This document shows, one piece after another, positions 45,701 to 53,413 of a stretch of 64,000 nucleotides of DNA. Each line of letters starts with the position of its first letter. The stretch's first letter is position 1. The stretch covers positions 38,618 through 102,617 of the forward strand of contig CAZWFQ010000003.1 of assembly GCA_964633225.1 (NCBI GenBank), read 5' to 3'. A program made the translations under genes and the position numbers. The DNA comes from JAKQIM01 sp964633225 (lineage in GTDB: Bacteria > Chloroflexota > Anaerolineae > Anaerolineales > UBA4823). The notes beneath the pieces are model-generated. The model did no database searches and had not been told where the DNA came from. It saw only the letters and a program-made list of their open reading frames with translations.

Positions 45701-47328
45701 ACATCTGCTTCTGTATTTGAAGCCGCCAATTGAGCGCTCAAACAGAAGAGTGCTTCCTGGCGCCTTGCCTGGCGGCGTTCAGCATCAAACAGGCGCGCGT
45801 TATCCAGCACGATCGCCGCCAGCTCCGAGAAGCGGGCCAAACGCCGCACATCCTCGCCAGTGAACTGCCGGGCAGAGTGGTAATCATGAGCCAGCCCAAT
45901 CACCCCGATCACCTCACTGCCCGAAAGGAGCGGTATCCCGATGATGACGCCATATACTTGACTCTGGATGATTGACAAACGCTCATCCCAAGTATCGTAC
46001 CCTTCGATCAGGTAAGGCTTGGCCGTACGCCGCACAATACCCGACAGGCCTTCATCCGATTGGCGGCGCAGTCCAATCAAATCTACCGACCGGCCCATTG
46101 CAGCGTGGGTGACCATTTCTTGGGTCTGAGGATCAATCAAGTCCAGGTAACCGTGTGGAGCGCCGCTGATCTTACCCGCTTGCTCCAAGACAAGGTGCAA
46201 GAGCGCCTCCGTCTCCTGGCGGTTGATGATGGTCGTCTCGTGCAAGATGGTCAAGTATTCATTCTGCTGGCGCAGTTCATCCTCAACCCGCTTGCGTTCC
46301 GTAATATCGCGCAATTGCACCAGCCGCCCAATCACAGACCCTTCTCGGCTTTGCAGGGGAGCGATGCGCACATCAAATTGGCGTTGTTTTTCCCCTTCTC
46401 CCAGGGTCATTTCTGCCTGTGTAAGGGTCACGTTGCGGGAACGCGCCGCCAGCTCGGCCCAAGGCTGCAGCACCTGGTGGGCGGGCTTACCCACAATTTG
46501 AGCAAGCGGCAATCCAATGAGCTGCATGCCCACCGGATTGACATCAATCACCCGATTGAGGGTATCTAACACCAGCATGCCATCGCTCAAGTTTTCGATC
46601 AACAGGTCACGCGCCACCGGCACAATATCTTGCATCCGGTAGCGGAACAAAGCCCAGGCCATCACCAACCCGGTCAGGGTGAAGGCAAAGGGCGTTGGTT
46701 CAATCTGGGCAAATGGCTGAACGCCAGCAATCCACAGCAAATTGCCAATCCAGGGGAGAAAAGCGCCCAGCAGCATAAAGACAGCCTGTTTGCGATACAG
46801 ATGCGGCGATTGCAGCAAGGCGCGTACAATCAAATAGGTTCCAATAAACAGCAAGATATACGCGTATGCGATATGGATGAAAAACCACAGGCCAAAATCC
46901 AACCCTACGCGCGGAACCACCTGGCTGGTATCCAGGGTTACGTGCTGGTAGATCAGCCCGCCCTGTAAGCGGTTCGTCCAGGCCATCAGGGTCATCACAA
47001 CCGGCTCGATCAAAAGCAGGGCAATGCGATGGCGGCTGATCCAGTTGCCCAGGCCCACGTACTCGAAGACAAAGAGCATCCAGGCGACCGTCAGGGTGCT
47101 GATGAACAACCAGCGCACCTGTATCCAGAAAAACTTGCCAGGCAGGTCTTGGACCATTAACTCCAAAGCATAACTTGCCGCCCAACCGCTGACGATCAAC
47201 ATCAAGGCGGCAAAGGAAAGCGCTCCCAAACCCGGCCGCCGCCGCCAGGCATAGATCCCCAGCATCAGCGTCAACCCGGCGCACAACCAACTCAACCCAA
47301 TCAAATAAGACAGCACCGTGGAATTCAT
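42757..47328 (-). CDS. Giant 7TM hybrid histidine kinase with PAS, GAFs, receivers and HPt
   Basis: The 1523-residue protein has seven membrane helices of the histidine-kinase 7TM type (1-235), a PAS domain (about 245-360), three GAF domains (about 385-880), HisKA (MSHEIRTPMNAVIG near 900), HATPase (DTGIGIP, GGTGLGLVIS), two receivers (LDTHMPEMDG and MDVQMPEMDG) and an HPt domain (NAHSLKSNSATFG). It can sense inside and membrane signals and run an internal phosphorelay. Its start codon overlaps the stop of the GGDEF gene (ATGA). From HisKA on, it is roughly 70% identical by eye to the kinase at 18732. Confidence 0.92.
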   Translation of the reverse strand: MNSTVLSYLIGLSWLCAGLTLMLGIYAWRRRPGLGALSFAALMLIVSGWAASYALELMVQDLPGKFFWIQVRWLFISTLTVAWMLFVFEYVGLGNWISRHRIALLLIEPVVMTLMAWTNRLQGGLIYQHVTLDTSQVVPRVGLDFGLWFFIHIAYAYILLFIGTYLIVRALLQSPHLYRKQAVFMLLGAFLPWIGNLLWIAGVQPFAQIEPTPFAFTLTGLVMAWALFRYRMQDIVPVARDLLIENLSDGMLVLDTLNRVIDVNPVGMQLIGLPLAQIVGKPAHQVLQPWAELAARSRNVTLTQAEMTLGEGEKQRQFDVRIAPLQSREGSVIGRLVQLRDITERKRVEDELRQQNEYLTILHETTIINRQETEALLHLVLEQAGKISGAPHGYLDLIDPQTQEMVTHAAMGRSVDLIGLRRQSDEGLSGIVRRTAKPYLIEGYDTWDERLSIIQSQVYGVIIGIPLLSGSEVIGVIGLAHDYHSARQFTGEDVRRLARFSELAAIVLDNARLFDAERRQARRQEALFCLSAQLAASNTEADVCQNVALGLLDEALGFTYVVMFLVDAATGDRIVRAKAGLLDVPIGYRLPAGLGLTERALQDGQPHYWSDVTIEPAYIAGLGGSEVDAPIYIDGKAQGVLTVENQRKNAYSESDIDVLTSAANQAGLAIERLRLLRQAQQRVVELSTVNDLSQAITGKLDIRTICEAVSKYIQQIYAVDVIYVALYDAETQVIATPYFMTRGQVIDVPSMALGQGLTSVVISTVRPLLINENFSERVIELGGLLVGGNEYPKSWLGVPIMMRNQVMGVLSLQSLTQENLFTEADVSLVSAVGANMGVAIQNSRSYEAAQQAQLLAEQANRAKSAFLAAMSHEIRTPMNAVIGMTSLLLDTPLSTEQREFTETIRQSGDALLVIINDILDFSKIEAGKMDLESQPFDLRDCLESALDLLARRAAEKGLEMSCLVDDHVPLAVMGDVTRLRQILVNLIGNAVKFTEQGEIFISVGVREEEQAENGVCLCTVHFAVTDTGIGIPATHMDRLFQSFSQVDLSTTRRYGGTGLGLVISRRLAEMMGGSMWAESKVGQGSTFNFTIQVPIAQVPVKSHLLGPQPELRGKRVLIVDDHDTCRRILQVQTSAWGMLPSETGSPSQALDWIRQGQHFDVAILDTHMPEMDGNELARAISKEPLAYKMPLVMLTSLGRQAAQVEDALLVSFLTKPVKISQLYDVLAGFFLRGARSARRLERSRHFEFDPQMAQRLPMRILVAEDNVTNQKLALRLLERLGYRADVAANGLEVIAALKRQQYDVVLMDVQMPEMDGLETTRTIRRHWLQWNPGLPRPSIIAMTANALKEDRLECLEAGMDDYLSKPIQVAELVEALECCQIDTGQADPDRPCAWERLQAGDAQPQQDLLPADLNPAALNELKQAFGDLDALGSIVEVFLEDGPRLLQEMRGAVQDGDAAALRLNAHSLKSNSATFGAEVLRGLCAEMEMMGKSGQMTGAAEKLAQVEAEYEKVQLALKTFVNP

Positions 47329-48863
47329 CCCTGTTGCAACAATTCACTCCAACCTATCACCTGGTTACGACCAGCGTGTTTGGCAGCATACATCGCCTGG
47401 TCGGCCCGGCGCAATACGTCGGCGCCTTTTTCTCCATGCTCAGGGTAAGTTGCCACCCCCGCAGACAGGGTGGCATGCAGCATGATACCCTGGTGAAGCA
47501 CGCGCAGCTCAGAAAAGGCTTGCCGCCATTGTTCAGCCTTGCCCTGTGCCGCTTCCAGGTCTGCCCCCCACAGCACCACCAGGAATTCCTCGCCGCCATA
47601 CCGGCAGGGGATATCCTCGCGGCGGGCTTTTTTCAACAACAGGCGGCCTAATTCTTGCAGCACACGATCGCCAACCTCGTGCCCGTATTGATCATTGAAA
47701 GATTTGAAATGGTCGATATCCAGCATGATCAAGCTCACCGGCATGTGCTTGCGGGCAGCACGCGACAGCTCGCGCCCCAACATTTCATCCAGGTAGCGCC
47801 GGTTATATAAGCCGGTCAGGCCATCACGGATGGCTTGCTCGCGCAGTTGTGCCTGCAGTGCTTCAATCTCTGCCAGCTTGACTTGCAACAGATCGTTCGC
47901 TTGCCTGAGCTCTGCCTCAGCGCGCTGGCGTTCTTTTAGCTCTTGCTGCGCTTCGGTATACAGGCGCGCATTCTTGATTGCAATCGCCGCCTGGGCCGTA
48001 AATGTCAACACCAATTGGGCATGTTCTTCAGTGAAAAAATTTGGTTCGCGCTTATCCAGCGTGAGCATGCCTGCCACGCGCCCATCTACCATCATCGGCA
48101 CACCCAACCAACTGCGGATCTGCTGTGGGGCAAATACACCGCTGCAAAAACTTTCGTAGCTCACTGGGGCATCTCCCAGGCGCAAGGGGGCCTGGGTGCG
48201 CACCACTTCGGCATTTGGGTTATCCTCAGCACGAATATCAAACTTCTGGCCCACAATCTCGTCCGGGTCTGCCACACCGTGCACAGCAAAGATCTCCAAC
48301 TCATGGCCTTCCAGCAGCATCACCGAAACACTGTCGTGGGGCACAAACTGCTCCAGGGCTTGTAAGATCGCTTGCAGCGCCAGGCGCAGATCTAAGGTAG
48401 AGAGCAGTGTTTGCAAAACCTGATTGAAAGCCTCAATCCGTTCGGCACGCCGCTGAAGTGCATCTTCGGCTGCTTTGCGCAGGGTAATATCTTGCTTGAT
48501 CGAGATGAAATGAGTGATCTCGCCCTCAGCATCACGCACCGGGGCGATCGTTTGTTCCTCGGTATACAGGCTGCCATCTTTGCGGCGGTTGACCGTCTCA
48601 CCGTGCCAGATCTGCCCGCTCAAGATCGTAGACCACAATTCCTGGAAGTATGCATTGGGGTGCACATCAGATCTAAAAAGGCGCGGCGTACGCCCCAGCA
48701 CTTCCTCAGCGCTGTAGCCGGTAATGACGGTGACCGCAGGGTTGATCCAAAGGATCTCTCCCATCCGGTTGGTGATCACAATCCCGTTCGCAGCCGACTC
48801 TAGGGCCACACTCTGCAAGCGCAGTTGCTCTTCAGCCTGCATACCAGATTTGAAATCTCGCAT
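47325..48863 (-). CDS. PAS-GAF diguanylate cyclase
   Basis: The 512-residue protein has a PAS domain (about 15-135) with a PAC end, a GAF domain (150-310), a coiled coil (310-350) and a GGDEF domain with the active-site GGEEF at CRYGGEEFLVVL and the substrate loop DGLTGLYNRRYLDE. It should make cyclic di-GMP from two GTP. I do not see an RxxD inhibitory site at the usual place five residues before GGEEF. It is translated together with the giant kinase, and the solute-binding-like gene lies 81 nt upstream. Confidence 0.9.
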   Translation of the reverse strand: MRDFKSGMQAEEQLRLQSVALESAANGIVITNRMGEILWINPAVTVITGYSAEEVLGRTPRLFRSDVHPNAYFQELWSTILSGQIWHGETVNRRKDGSLYTEEQTIAPVRDAEGEITHFISIKQDITLRKAAEDALQRRAERIEAFNQVLQTLLSTLDLRLALQAILQALEQFVPHDSVSVMLLEGHELEIFAVHGVADPDEIVGQKFDIRAEDNPNAEVVRTQAPLRLGDAPVSYESFCSGVFAPQQIRSWLGVPMMVDGRVAGMLTLDKREPNFFTEEHAQLVLTFTAQAAIAIKNARLYTEAQQELKERQRAEAELRQANDLLQVKLAEIEALQAQLREQAIRDGLTGLYNRRYLDEMLGRELSRAARKHMPVSLIMLDIDHFKSFNDQYGHEVGDRVLQELGRLLLKKARREDIPCRYGGEEFLVVLWGADLEAAQGKAEQWRQAFSELRVLHQGIMLHATLSAGVATYPEHGEKGADVLRRADQAMYAAKHAGRNQVIGWSELLQQG

Positions 48864-48944
48864 CTTCAGCCTTTCAATCTACCCACCGTCCGGGTGTGTG
48901 CCAGCCCCAGGGTCAAGGGCCGGGTCACGCTCCAAGACGTGCCA

Positions 48945-50147
48945 TCAACGGCCAAAAGTAGCCTGCAAACGGCGTGCCAAAGGCTCCAGGTGCTTTTGCA
49001 GAGCGGCATCTACCCCCATGCCGTTCGTCACATCTGCCCCGATAAAACCAAGCACTTCAGCGAATTGGTGCTCCAGCTTGCCCCAGGCTGGCAGAGAACG
49101 GTAAGAACGCCCTGTCTGCAGCGATTGGATAGCCGCGCGCGTGATGGGTGTGTCTGGCAACGGCAAAGAGTCCAGCACGTCTGGCCGGGTGGGCAAGAAC
49201 ACCTCAACCCCCTGGCAGTACACGCCCTGCGCTTCACGGCTGGTCAAATGCTTGACCAAAGCCAACGCCGCCCGCTCTCGTTCGTTCGAGGCTTGCACCT
49301 CATTCCAAACCACCAGGCTGTTGCCTCCCAGCCAGGGTACGCCCGGCATACTGATCACGCCCAGGTGCGAAAGCACACCCGGCGCCACCGAGCGCCGCCG
49401 CAGCCATTCATAGGGGCGGTCAATTCCAAACATCATCATTGCAGCCTGCCCACTGGTAAAATAACGTTCGGCTTCCACCCCATCCAGGCGCTGGGCCTCA
49501 GGCGGCAAATAACGCAGCAAATTAAAATAGGAGCGAAAACCTTGCAGGGCCTCTGGCTGGGTAAACGTCAGGCGCGAGCCGGTAGGGCTGACAAAATCTC
49601 CACCCATGCCCCACACAAAACTGGCTACCATGTGCAAAATGCCCAGGTGAAACGCACTGACTGGCGCTACCCACGGGCACTTTACACCGGCGGCATGCAA
49701 TTTTTCTACCGTCTGCGTCAGGGTGGGCAAGCTCAAAAAGGCACTTGCTTCGTCGATCCCGGCTTTCTCAAGCACATCGCGGCGGTAACACAAAACAAAT
49801 GTAAAAGCGCTCCACGGCACCGACCAGGCCTCAGGCTGGTTAGGCAGCACAGCACTATGCCAGATCTGCGGAAAGAAGGCCGTCGAGCCTCCCAATTCCC
49901 TGACTTCGGTATGGGTGAAGGGCCTCAGGCCATTCAATGCCACCAAGCTGCCGGTCCAGGTGGACCCCACCTGAGAAACATCTGGCCCCTGGGTGTGCAG
50001 CGCCCAATCCACCAATTCGTGCCAGGCTGTTTCCCAATCCAGGCTGCGGATGCGCACCCGCACGCCTTGCTGAATTTGAAAATTCTCTACCAACCGCATC
50101 AGCGTCGGTGATACATTACCGATCAGAGATAAGTTCAACTCCAACAT
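48945..50147 (-). CDS. Solute-binding-protein-like protein without signal peptide
   Basis: The 400-residue protein matches family 1 extracellular solute-binding proteins along its length: LVENFQIQQGVRVRI at the start, GPDVSQVGSTWTGSL, WSVPWSAFTFVLCYRRDVLEKAG, and MSEQ-type sugar contacts are plausible but not assignable. It begins directly with the first beta strand (MLELNLSLIG); there is no signal peptide or lipobox, and the in-frame extension to 50189 gives none. It may therefore act inside the cell. The ATG is 7 nt after a TATAAT box. It is followed by the GGDEF and kinase genes, so a sensing role is plausible. Confidence 0.8.
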   Translation of the reverse strand: MLELNLSLIGNVSPTLMRLVENFQIQQGVRVRIRSLDWETAWHELVDWALHTQGPDVSQVGSTWTGSLVALNGLRPFTHTEVRELGGSTAFFPQIWHSAVLPNQPEAWSVPWSAFTFVLCYRRDVLEKAGIDEASAFLSLPTLTQTVEKLHAAGVKCPWVAPVSAFHLGILHMVASFVWGMGGDFVSPTGSRLTFTQPEALQGFRSYFNLLRYLPPEAQRLDGVEAERYFTSGQAAMMMFGIDRPYEWLRRRSVAPGVLSHLGVISMPGVPWLGGNSLVVWNEVQASNERERAALALVKHLTSREAQGVYCQGVEVFLPTRPDVLDSLPLPDTPITRAAIQSLQTGRSYRSLPAWGKLEHQFAEVLGFIGADVTNGMGVDAALQKHLEPLARRLQATFGR

Positions 50148-50154
50148 AGGAAAT

Positions 50155-50160
50155 ATTATA
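50155..50160 (-). promoter_or_regulatory. -10 box of the solute-binding-like gene
   Basis: TATAAT on the minus strand ends 7 nt before the ATG at 50147. A TTGCCC word stands 19 bp upstream as a weak -35. Confidence 0.5.
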
Positions 50161-50255
50161 ATCCACTTGCAGGGCCGTAGGGCAACCACCCATTGATGTG
50201 ATCCGGCACGGATGCTTTACGTTTCTCACTTAATCGCTTAAACTTCGAATACGCT

Positions 50256-51032
50256 ATGAGCCAGGTCAACTACACCTGCCGCGGTCAAGGGCCGCCCATC
50301 ATCCTGCTGCACGGCATGTATGCCTCCATGCACGACTGGGATACCTTGCTGCCCATCCTGGCTGCCTCGGGTTACCAGGTTTTTGCCCCCGACCTCCCTG
50401 GTCACGGAAAAAGCGCCCGGCTGGAAAATCCCCAGGACTATCATGCTGAGCATATGGCTGCCGAGTTGGAAGCCTGGATCGAGAGCTTACACCTGCCGGA
50501 GCCGCTGCGCCTGGTAGGTCATTCCTTGGGCGGCTACCTCAGCTTGCAGTATGCCATCCACCATCCACAGCAAGTGGACCGCCTGGTGCTTGTAGATCCA
50601 CTGTACAACGCCAGCCAGCTTTCTCCGCTGCTGCTGCCTTTGGCCTGGCAGCCGCGCCTGGGCGAGCAAGCTGTCCGGCGCATCCCATCCAGTTGGGTGT
50701 ATACCTTCATGGGCTGGGATGTCACGCCGCGTACCAACCGCTCCCCTGCTCTCCGCCGCCAGATCGCATCTGATTTCAAACATGCTGACCCACAGCTAAT
50801 CCACCTGCTCGCCGATATCCCCGACCTGGCGCCGCAAGTTTCAAGCCTCTGTGCGCCAACCCTGGTCATTTGGGGCCAAAGCGACCCCACCCTCAACCCG
50901 CATTCCTTCCCCACCCTGGTACAGGCCATTCCGGGTGCCCGCGGGCACCCCATTGCAGGCTGCGGGCACCAGCCGCACATTGATCTGCCCGAGCTGACCA
51001 ACCGGCTGGTGGTAGAATTCTTCTCATCATGA
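50256..51032 (+). CDS. Alpha/beta hydrolase
   Basis: The 258-residue protein has the alpha/beta hydrolase fold: IILLHGMYASMHDWD (oxyanion loop), APDLPGHGKSAR, the nucleophile elbow GHSLGG, an acid Asp near WGQSDPT and a His in AGCGHQPHIDLPE. Substrate is unknown; the size fits small-ester or lactone hydrolases. It begins a same-strand run, with the next Nudix gene starting inside its stop codon (ATGA). The ribosome site is weak. Confidence 0.88.
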   Translation: MSQVNYTCRGQGPPIILLHGMYASMHDWDTLLPILAASGYQVFAPDLPGHGKSARLENPQDYHAEHMAAELEAWIESLHLPEPLRLVGHSLGGYLSLQYAIHHPQQVDRLVLVDPLYNASQLSPLLLPLAWQPRLGEQAVRRIPSSWVYTFMGWDVTPRTNRSPALRRQIASDFKHADPQLIHLLADIPDLAPQVSSLCAPTLVIWGQSDPTLNPHSFPTLVQAIPGARGHPIAGCGHQPHIDLPELTNRLVVEFFSS

Positions 51033-51508
51033 AGACATCTATCATCGACTCATCCTGGTACCAATGCCCAGACGATATCCGCCAGCGCACCTCCGCCGGC
51101 GGCATCATCGTGCGCCCAGCCCGCAAAAAATTGTGGGTGGCTTTTGCGCGCGAAGCCGATTTTCCACTCTACGTGCTGCCCAAAGGCGGCGTTAAGCGCC
51201 ACGAAAACCTTGAGCAAGCCGCCCGGCGCGAGATTGCAGAAGAAGCCGGGCTGACCGAGCTGACCCTGCTGCGCTACCTGGGCACCCGCCCACGCCTGAA
51301 CTTCGCCAAAGATCGCTGGATGACCATCCATTACTTTCTATTCTCCACCCAGCAGAAAGACGGTCATCCCACCGATTCTGAACGCCATTACGGCGTCTGG
51401 TGGTTTCCGATCACCGACCTGCCTTCTATGTTTTGGCCCGAACAGCGCGAGCTGATCGAGACTTTCCGCCCAGAAATATTAACCCTCACGGGTTATGGAG
51501 AAGGATAA
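51029..51508 (+). CDS. Nudix hydrolase
   Basis: The 159-residue protein is a simple Nudix domain: SAGGIIVRPARKKLWVAF, then the box that starts PKGGVKRHENLEQAA and ends RREIAEEAGL. Such small Nudix proteins remove pyrophosphate-linked groups from nucleotides or diphosphoinositol-like compounds. It overlaps the hydrolase gene by 4 nt and lies 3 nt before the ThiS/MoaD-like gene. Confidence 0.87.
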   Translation: MKTSIIDSSWYQCPDDIRQRTSAGGIIVRPARKKLWVAFAREADFPLYVLPKGGVKRHENLEQAARREIAEEAGLTELTLLRYLGTRPRLNFAKDRWMTIHYFLFSTQQKDGHPTDSERHYGVWWFPITDLPSMFWPEQRELIETFRPEILTLTGYGEG

Positions 51509-51511
51509 ACG

Positions 51512-51724
51512 ATGCCTGCCACCGTTACGTTACGCAACAAATCCTATGAAGTTCGCCATGGCTGCACCCTGCGCATGGCGCTCAAAAAACTCGCCGAAAA
51601 CCAGGGCGTCACCATTGATCTGGGGACTGTGCTGGCGACGCGCGATGGCGAAATGATCACTGAAGACGAGATCCTGAAGGCCGGCGATGTCGTCAAGCTT
51701 ATCACTGTGATCTCAGGAGGTTAA
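51512..51724 (+). CDS. ThiS/MoaD-like sulfur-carrier protein
   Basis: The 70-residue protein has the beta-grasp fold pattern (TVTLRNKSYEV, LRMALKKLAENQG, ILKAGDVVKLITVISGG) and ends in Gly-Gly, the tail that is adenylated and thiolated in ThiS, MoaD and related carriers. No E1-like activating enzyme or sulfur acceptor is found near it. AGAAGGA precedes the ATG. It sits between the Nudix and SDR genes, 9 nt from the latter. Confidence 0.8.
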   Translation: MPATVTLRNKSYEVRHGCTLRMALKKLAENQGVTIDLGTVLATRDGEMITEDEILKAGDVVKLITVISGG

Positions 51725-51733
51725 GGAGATATC

Positions 51734-52513
51734 ATGCGCTTAGAAAACCGCACAGCCATCATCACGGGCGGCGCCAAAGGCATTGGCCGCGCCACCGTGG
51801 AACGTTTTTCGGCCGAAGGGGCACGCCTGGCCATTTGGGACATGGACGACGAATCTGGCCTGGAGCTAGAAAACAGCATCAATGCGCTGGCTGGCAGCAA
51901 GCGCGCCACCTACTACCCCGTGGATGTGACCAACCCTGAGGCCGTCGAGGCGGCTGCCGGGCGGGCACTCCAGGCCTGGGGGCAGATCGACATCCTGGTC
52001 AACAATGCCGGCATCCTGCGCGACGCCCAACTGGTGAAATATCAAGACGGTGAGGTGCTCGGGCGCATGTCGTTCAAACAGTTCGACGACGTGCTCAACG
52101 TCAGCCTGCGCGGCGTTTTTGCTTGTTCACGTGCCATTGCCCCACAGATGATCAAGCAGCGCTACGGGCGCATCATTAACACATCCTCCATCATCGGCAT
52201 CTACGGCAATTTTGGGCAGACCAATTACGCCGCAGCCAAAGCCGGCATCATCGGCATGACCCGCGTCTGGGCGCGTGAGCTGGGCCGCTACAACATCACC
52301 GTCAATGCCATTGCGGCGGGCTTTATCGAGACCGACATGGTGCACCAGATGCCGGCCAAAATCCTCGATATGATGGTTGCCCGTACACCCCTCAAACGCC
52401 TGGGCAAGCCCCAAGAGATCGCCAATGCTTTTCTCTTTCTCGCCAGTGAAGAGGCCTCCTTTGTCACCGGATCGGTGCTTTCAGTGGATGGCGGCACGGT
52501 CATCGGCACATAA
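51734..52513 (+). CDS. Short-chain dehydrogenase/reductase (FabG-like)
   Basis: The 259-residue protein has the classical SDR motifs: TGGAKGIG for the cofactor, NNAG, the Ser-Tyr-Lys set in TSSIIGIYGNFGQTNYAAAK, and the C-terminal GSVLSVDGGTVIG. It is closest in look to 3-oxoacyl-ACP reductases. The residues after strand 2 (WDMDD) suggest NAD(H) preference because of the Asp. AAGGAGAT precedes the ATG. Confidence 0.9.
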   Translation: MRLENRTAIITGGAKGIGRATVERFSAEGARLAIWDMDDESGLELENSINALAGSKRATYYPVDVTNPEAVEAAAGRALQAWGQIDILVNNAGILRDAQLVKYQDGEVLGRMSFKQFDDVLNVSLRGVFACSRAIAPQMIKQRYGRIINTSSIIGIYGNFGQTNYAAAKAGIIGMTRVWARELGRYNITVNAIAAGFIETDMVHQMPAKILDMMVARTPLKRLGKPQEIANAFLFLASEEASFVTGSVLSVDGGTVIGT

Positions 52514-52546
52514 CCAGGTTAACCAGGCATTTCTTGGGTTTGCTGA

Positions 52547-52552
52547 TATAAT
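52547..52552 (+). promoter_or_regulatory. -10 box of the gene at 52559
   Basis: TATAAT ends 6 nt before the ATG. There is no ribosome site between them, so the mRNA is probably leaderless. Confidence 0.5.
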
Positions 52553-52558
52553 CGCCAC

Positions 52559-53413
52559 ATGCCCACCCTCTCTCTGGAAGCGCTGTCACACTATCGTGCT
52601 GGCACCTTCCGCCTGAAAAAAAGGCTGGCCTCTAAAGAGGAGGCTGTTGACTTCGTCAACGAGCGCGGCTTCATCTACTTCTGGCCCATCCGCGAGATCA
52701 ACCTACCCAGCTTGTGGACCGCCACTGCCGGCGACCGCCCTGTGGCGGATGCCCACGATGACCCTGGTCACGTTACATGGGCGTGGAAGGACGCGTTCTT
52801 GGGCAAGAAGGTTTGGTATTACGCCAAGGTGCTGCGCAAAAAGGGCACCTTCATCTCCCTGCAAGCCGCCCCTTATTTCTACGCCCTTACTGAGAACTAC
52901 GGCTCTCCCGACGAAGATTACCTGACCCTTTACGAGCAGGGCCGCCTGACCTTAGAGGCCAAGCAAGTGTATGAAGCGTTGTTGGATAAGGGCCCCCTCG
53001 ATACCATCACCTTACGCAAGACCGCCCATCTGACAAGCAATGGAAGCGAGGCACGCTTCAACCGCGCCTTATCTGACCTGCAGGCCGATTTCAAGATCCT
53101 GCCGGTTGGCGTAACAGAGGCCGGCGCCTGGCATTATGCTTTTGCATATGACATCGTCCCACGCCATTTTCCAGAACTGCTTGAGCAGGCTCGCTATATT
53201 GGCGAGTTAGATGCTTGCCGCAAGCTGGCTGAATTGTATCTTCGCTCAGTGGGCGCAGCCCAACTGCGCGATCTGACCCGGCTTTTCGGCTGGAAGCCTG
53301 AGCTGGCGCGCAAAACACTCGACCACGGGCAGCAAAAAGGCTGGCTGCAAGGCGGCCTATCCCTTGAGAAACATCCCGGCGAATGGTTTGCCCTGCTGGA
53401 GGTACTGGCATGA
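52559..53413 (+). CDS. Winged-helix-like protein, possibly AlkZ/YcaQ-related
   Basis: The 284-residue protein shows features of the HTH_42/AlkZ-related group: an N-terminal YRAGTFRLKKR segment, FWPIREINLPSLWTA, WAWKDAFLGKKVWYYAKVLR, and two later helical parts with LRKTAHLTS and LRDLTRLFGW that look like winged helices. AlkZ itself is a DNA glycosylase with a QxQ motif, which I do not see here, so catalytic function is doubtful. The gene has a TATAAT box 6 nt before its ATG and overlaps the next SDR gene (ATGA). Confidence 0.6.
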   Translation: MPTLSLEALSHYRAGTFRLKKRLASKEEAVDFVNERGFIYFWPIREINLPSLWTATAGDRPVADAHDDPGHVTWAWKDAFLGKKVWYYAKVLRKKGTFISLQAAPYFYALTENYGSPDEDYLTLYEQGRLTLEAKQVYEALLDKGPLDTITLRKTAHLTSNGSEARFNRALSDLQADFKILPVGVTEAGAWHYAFAYDIVPRHFPELLEQARYIGELDACRKLAELYLRSVGAAQLRDLTRLFGWKPELARKTLDHGQQKGWLQGGLSLEKHPGEWFALLEVLA

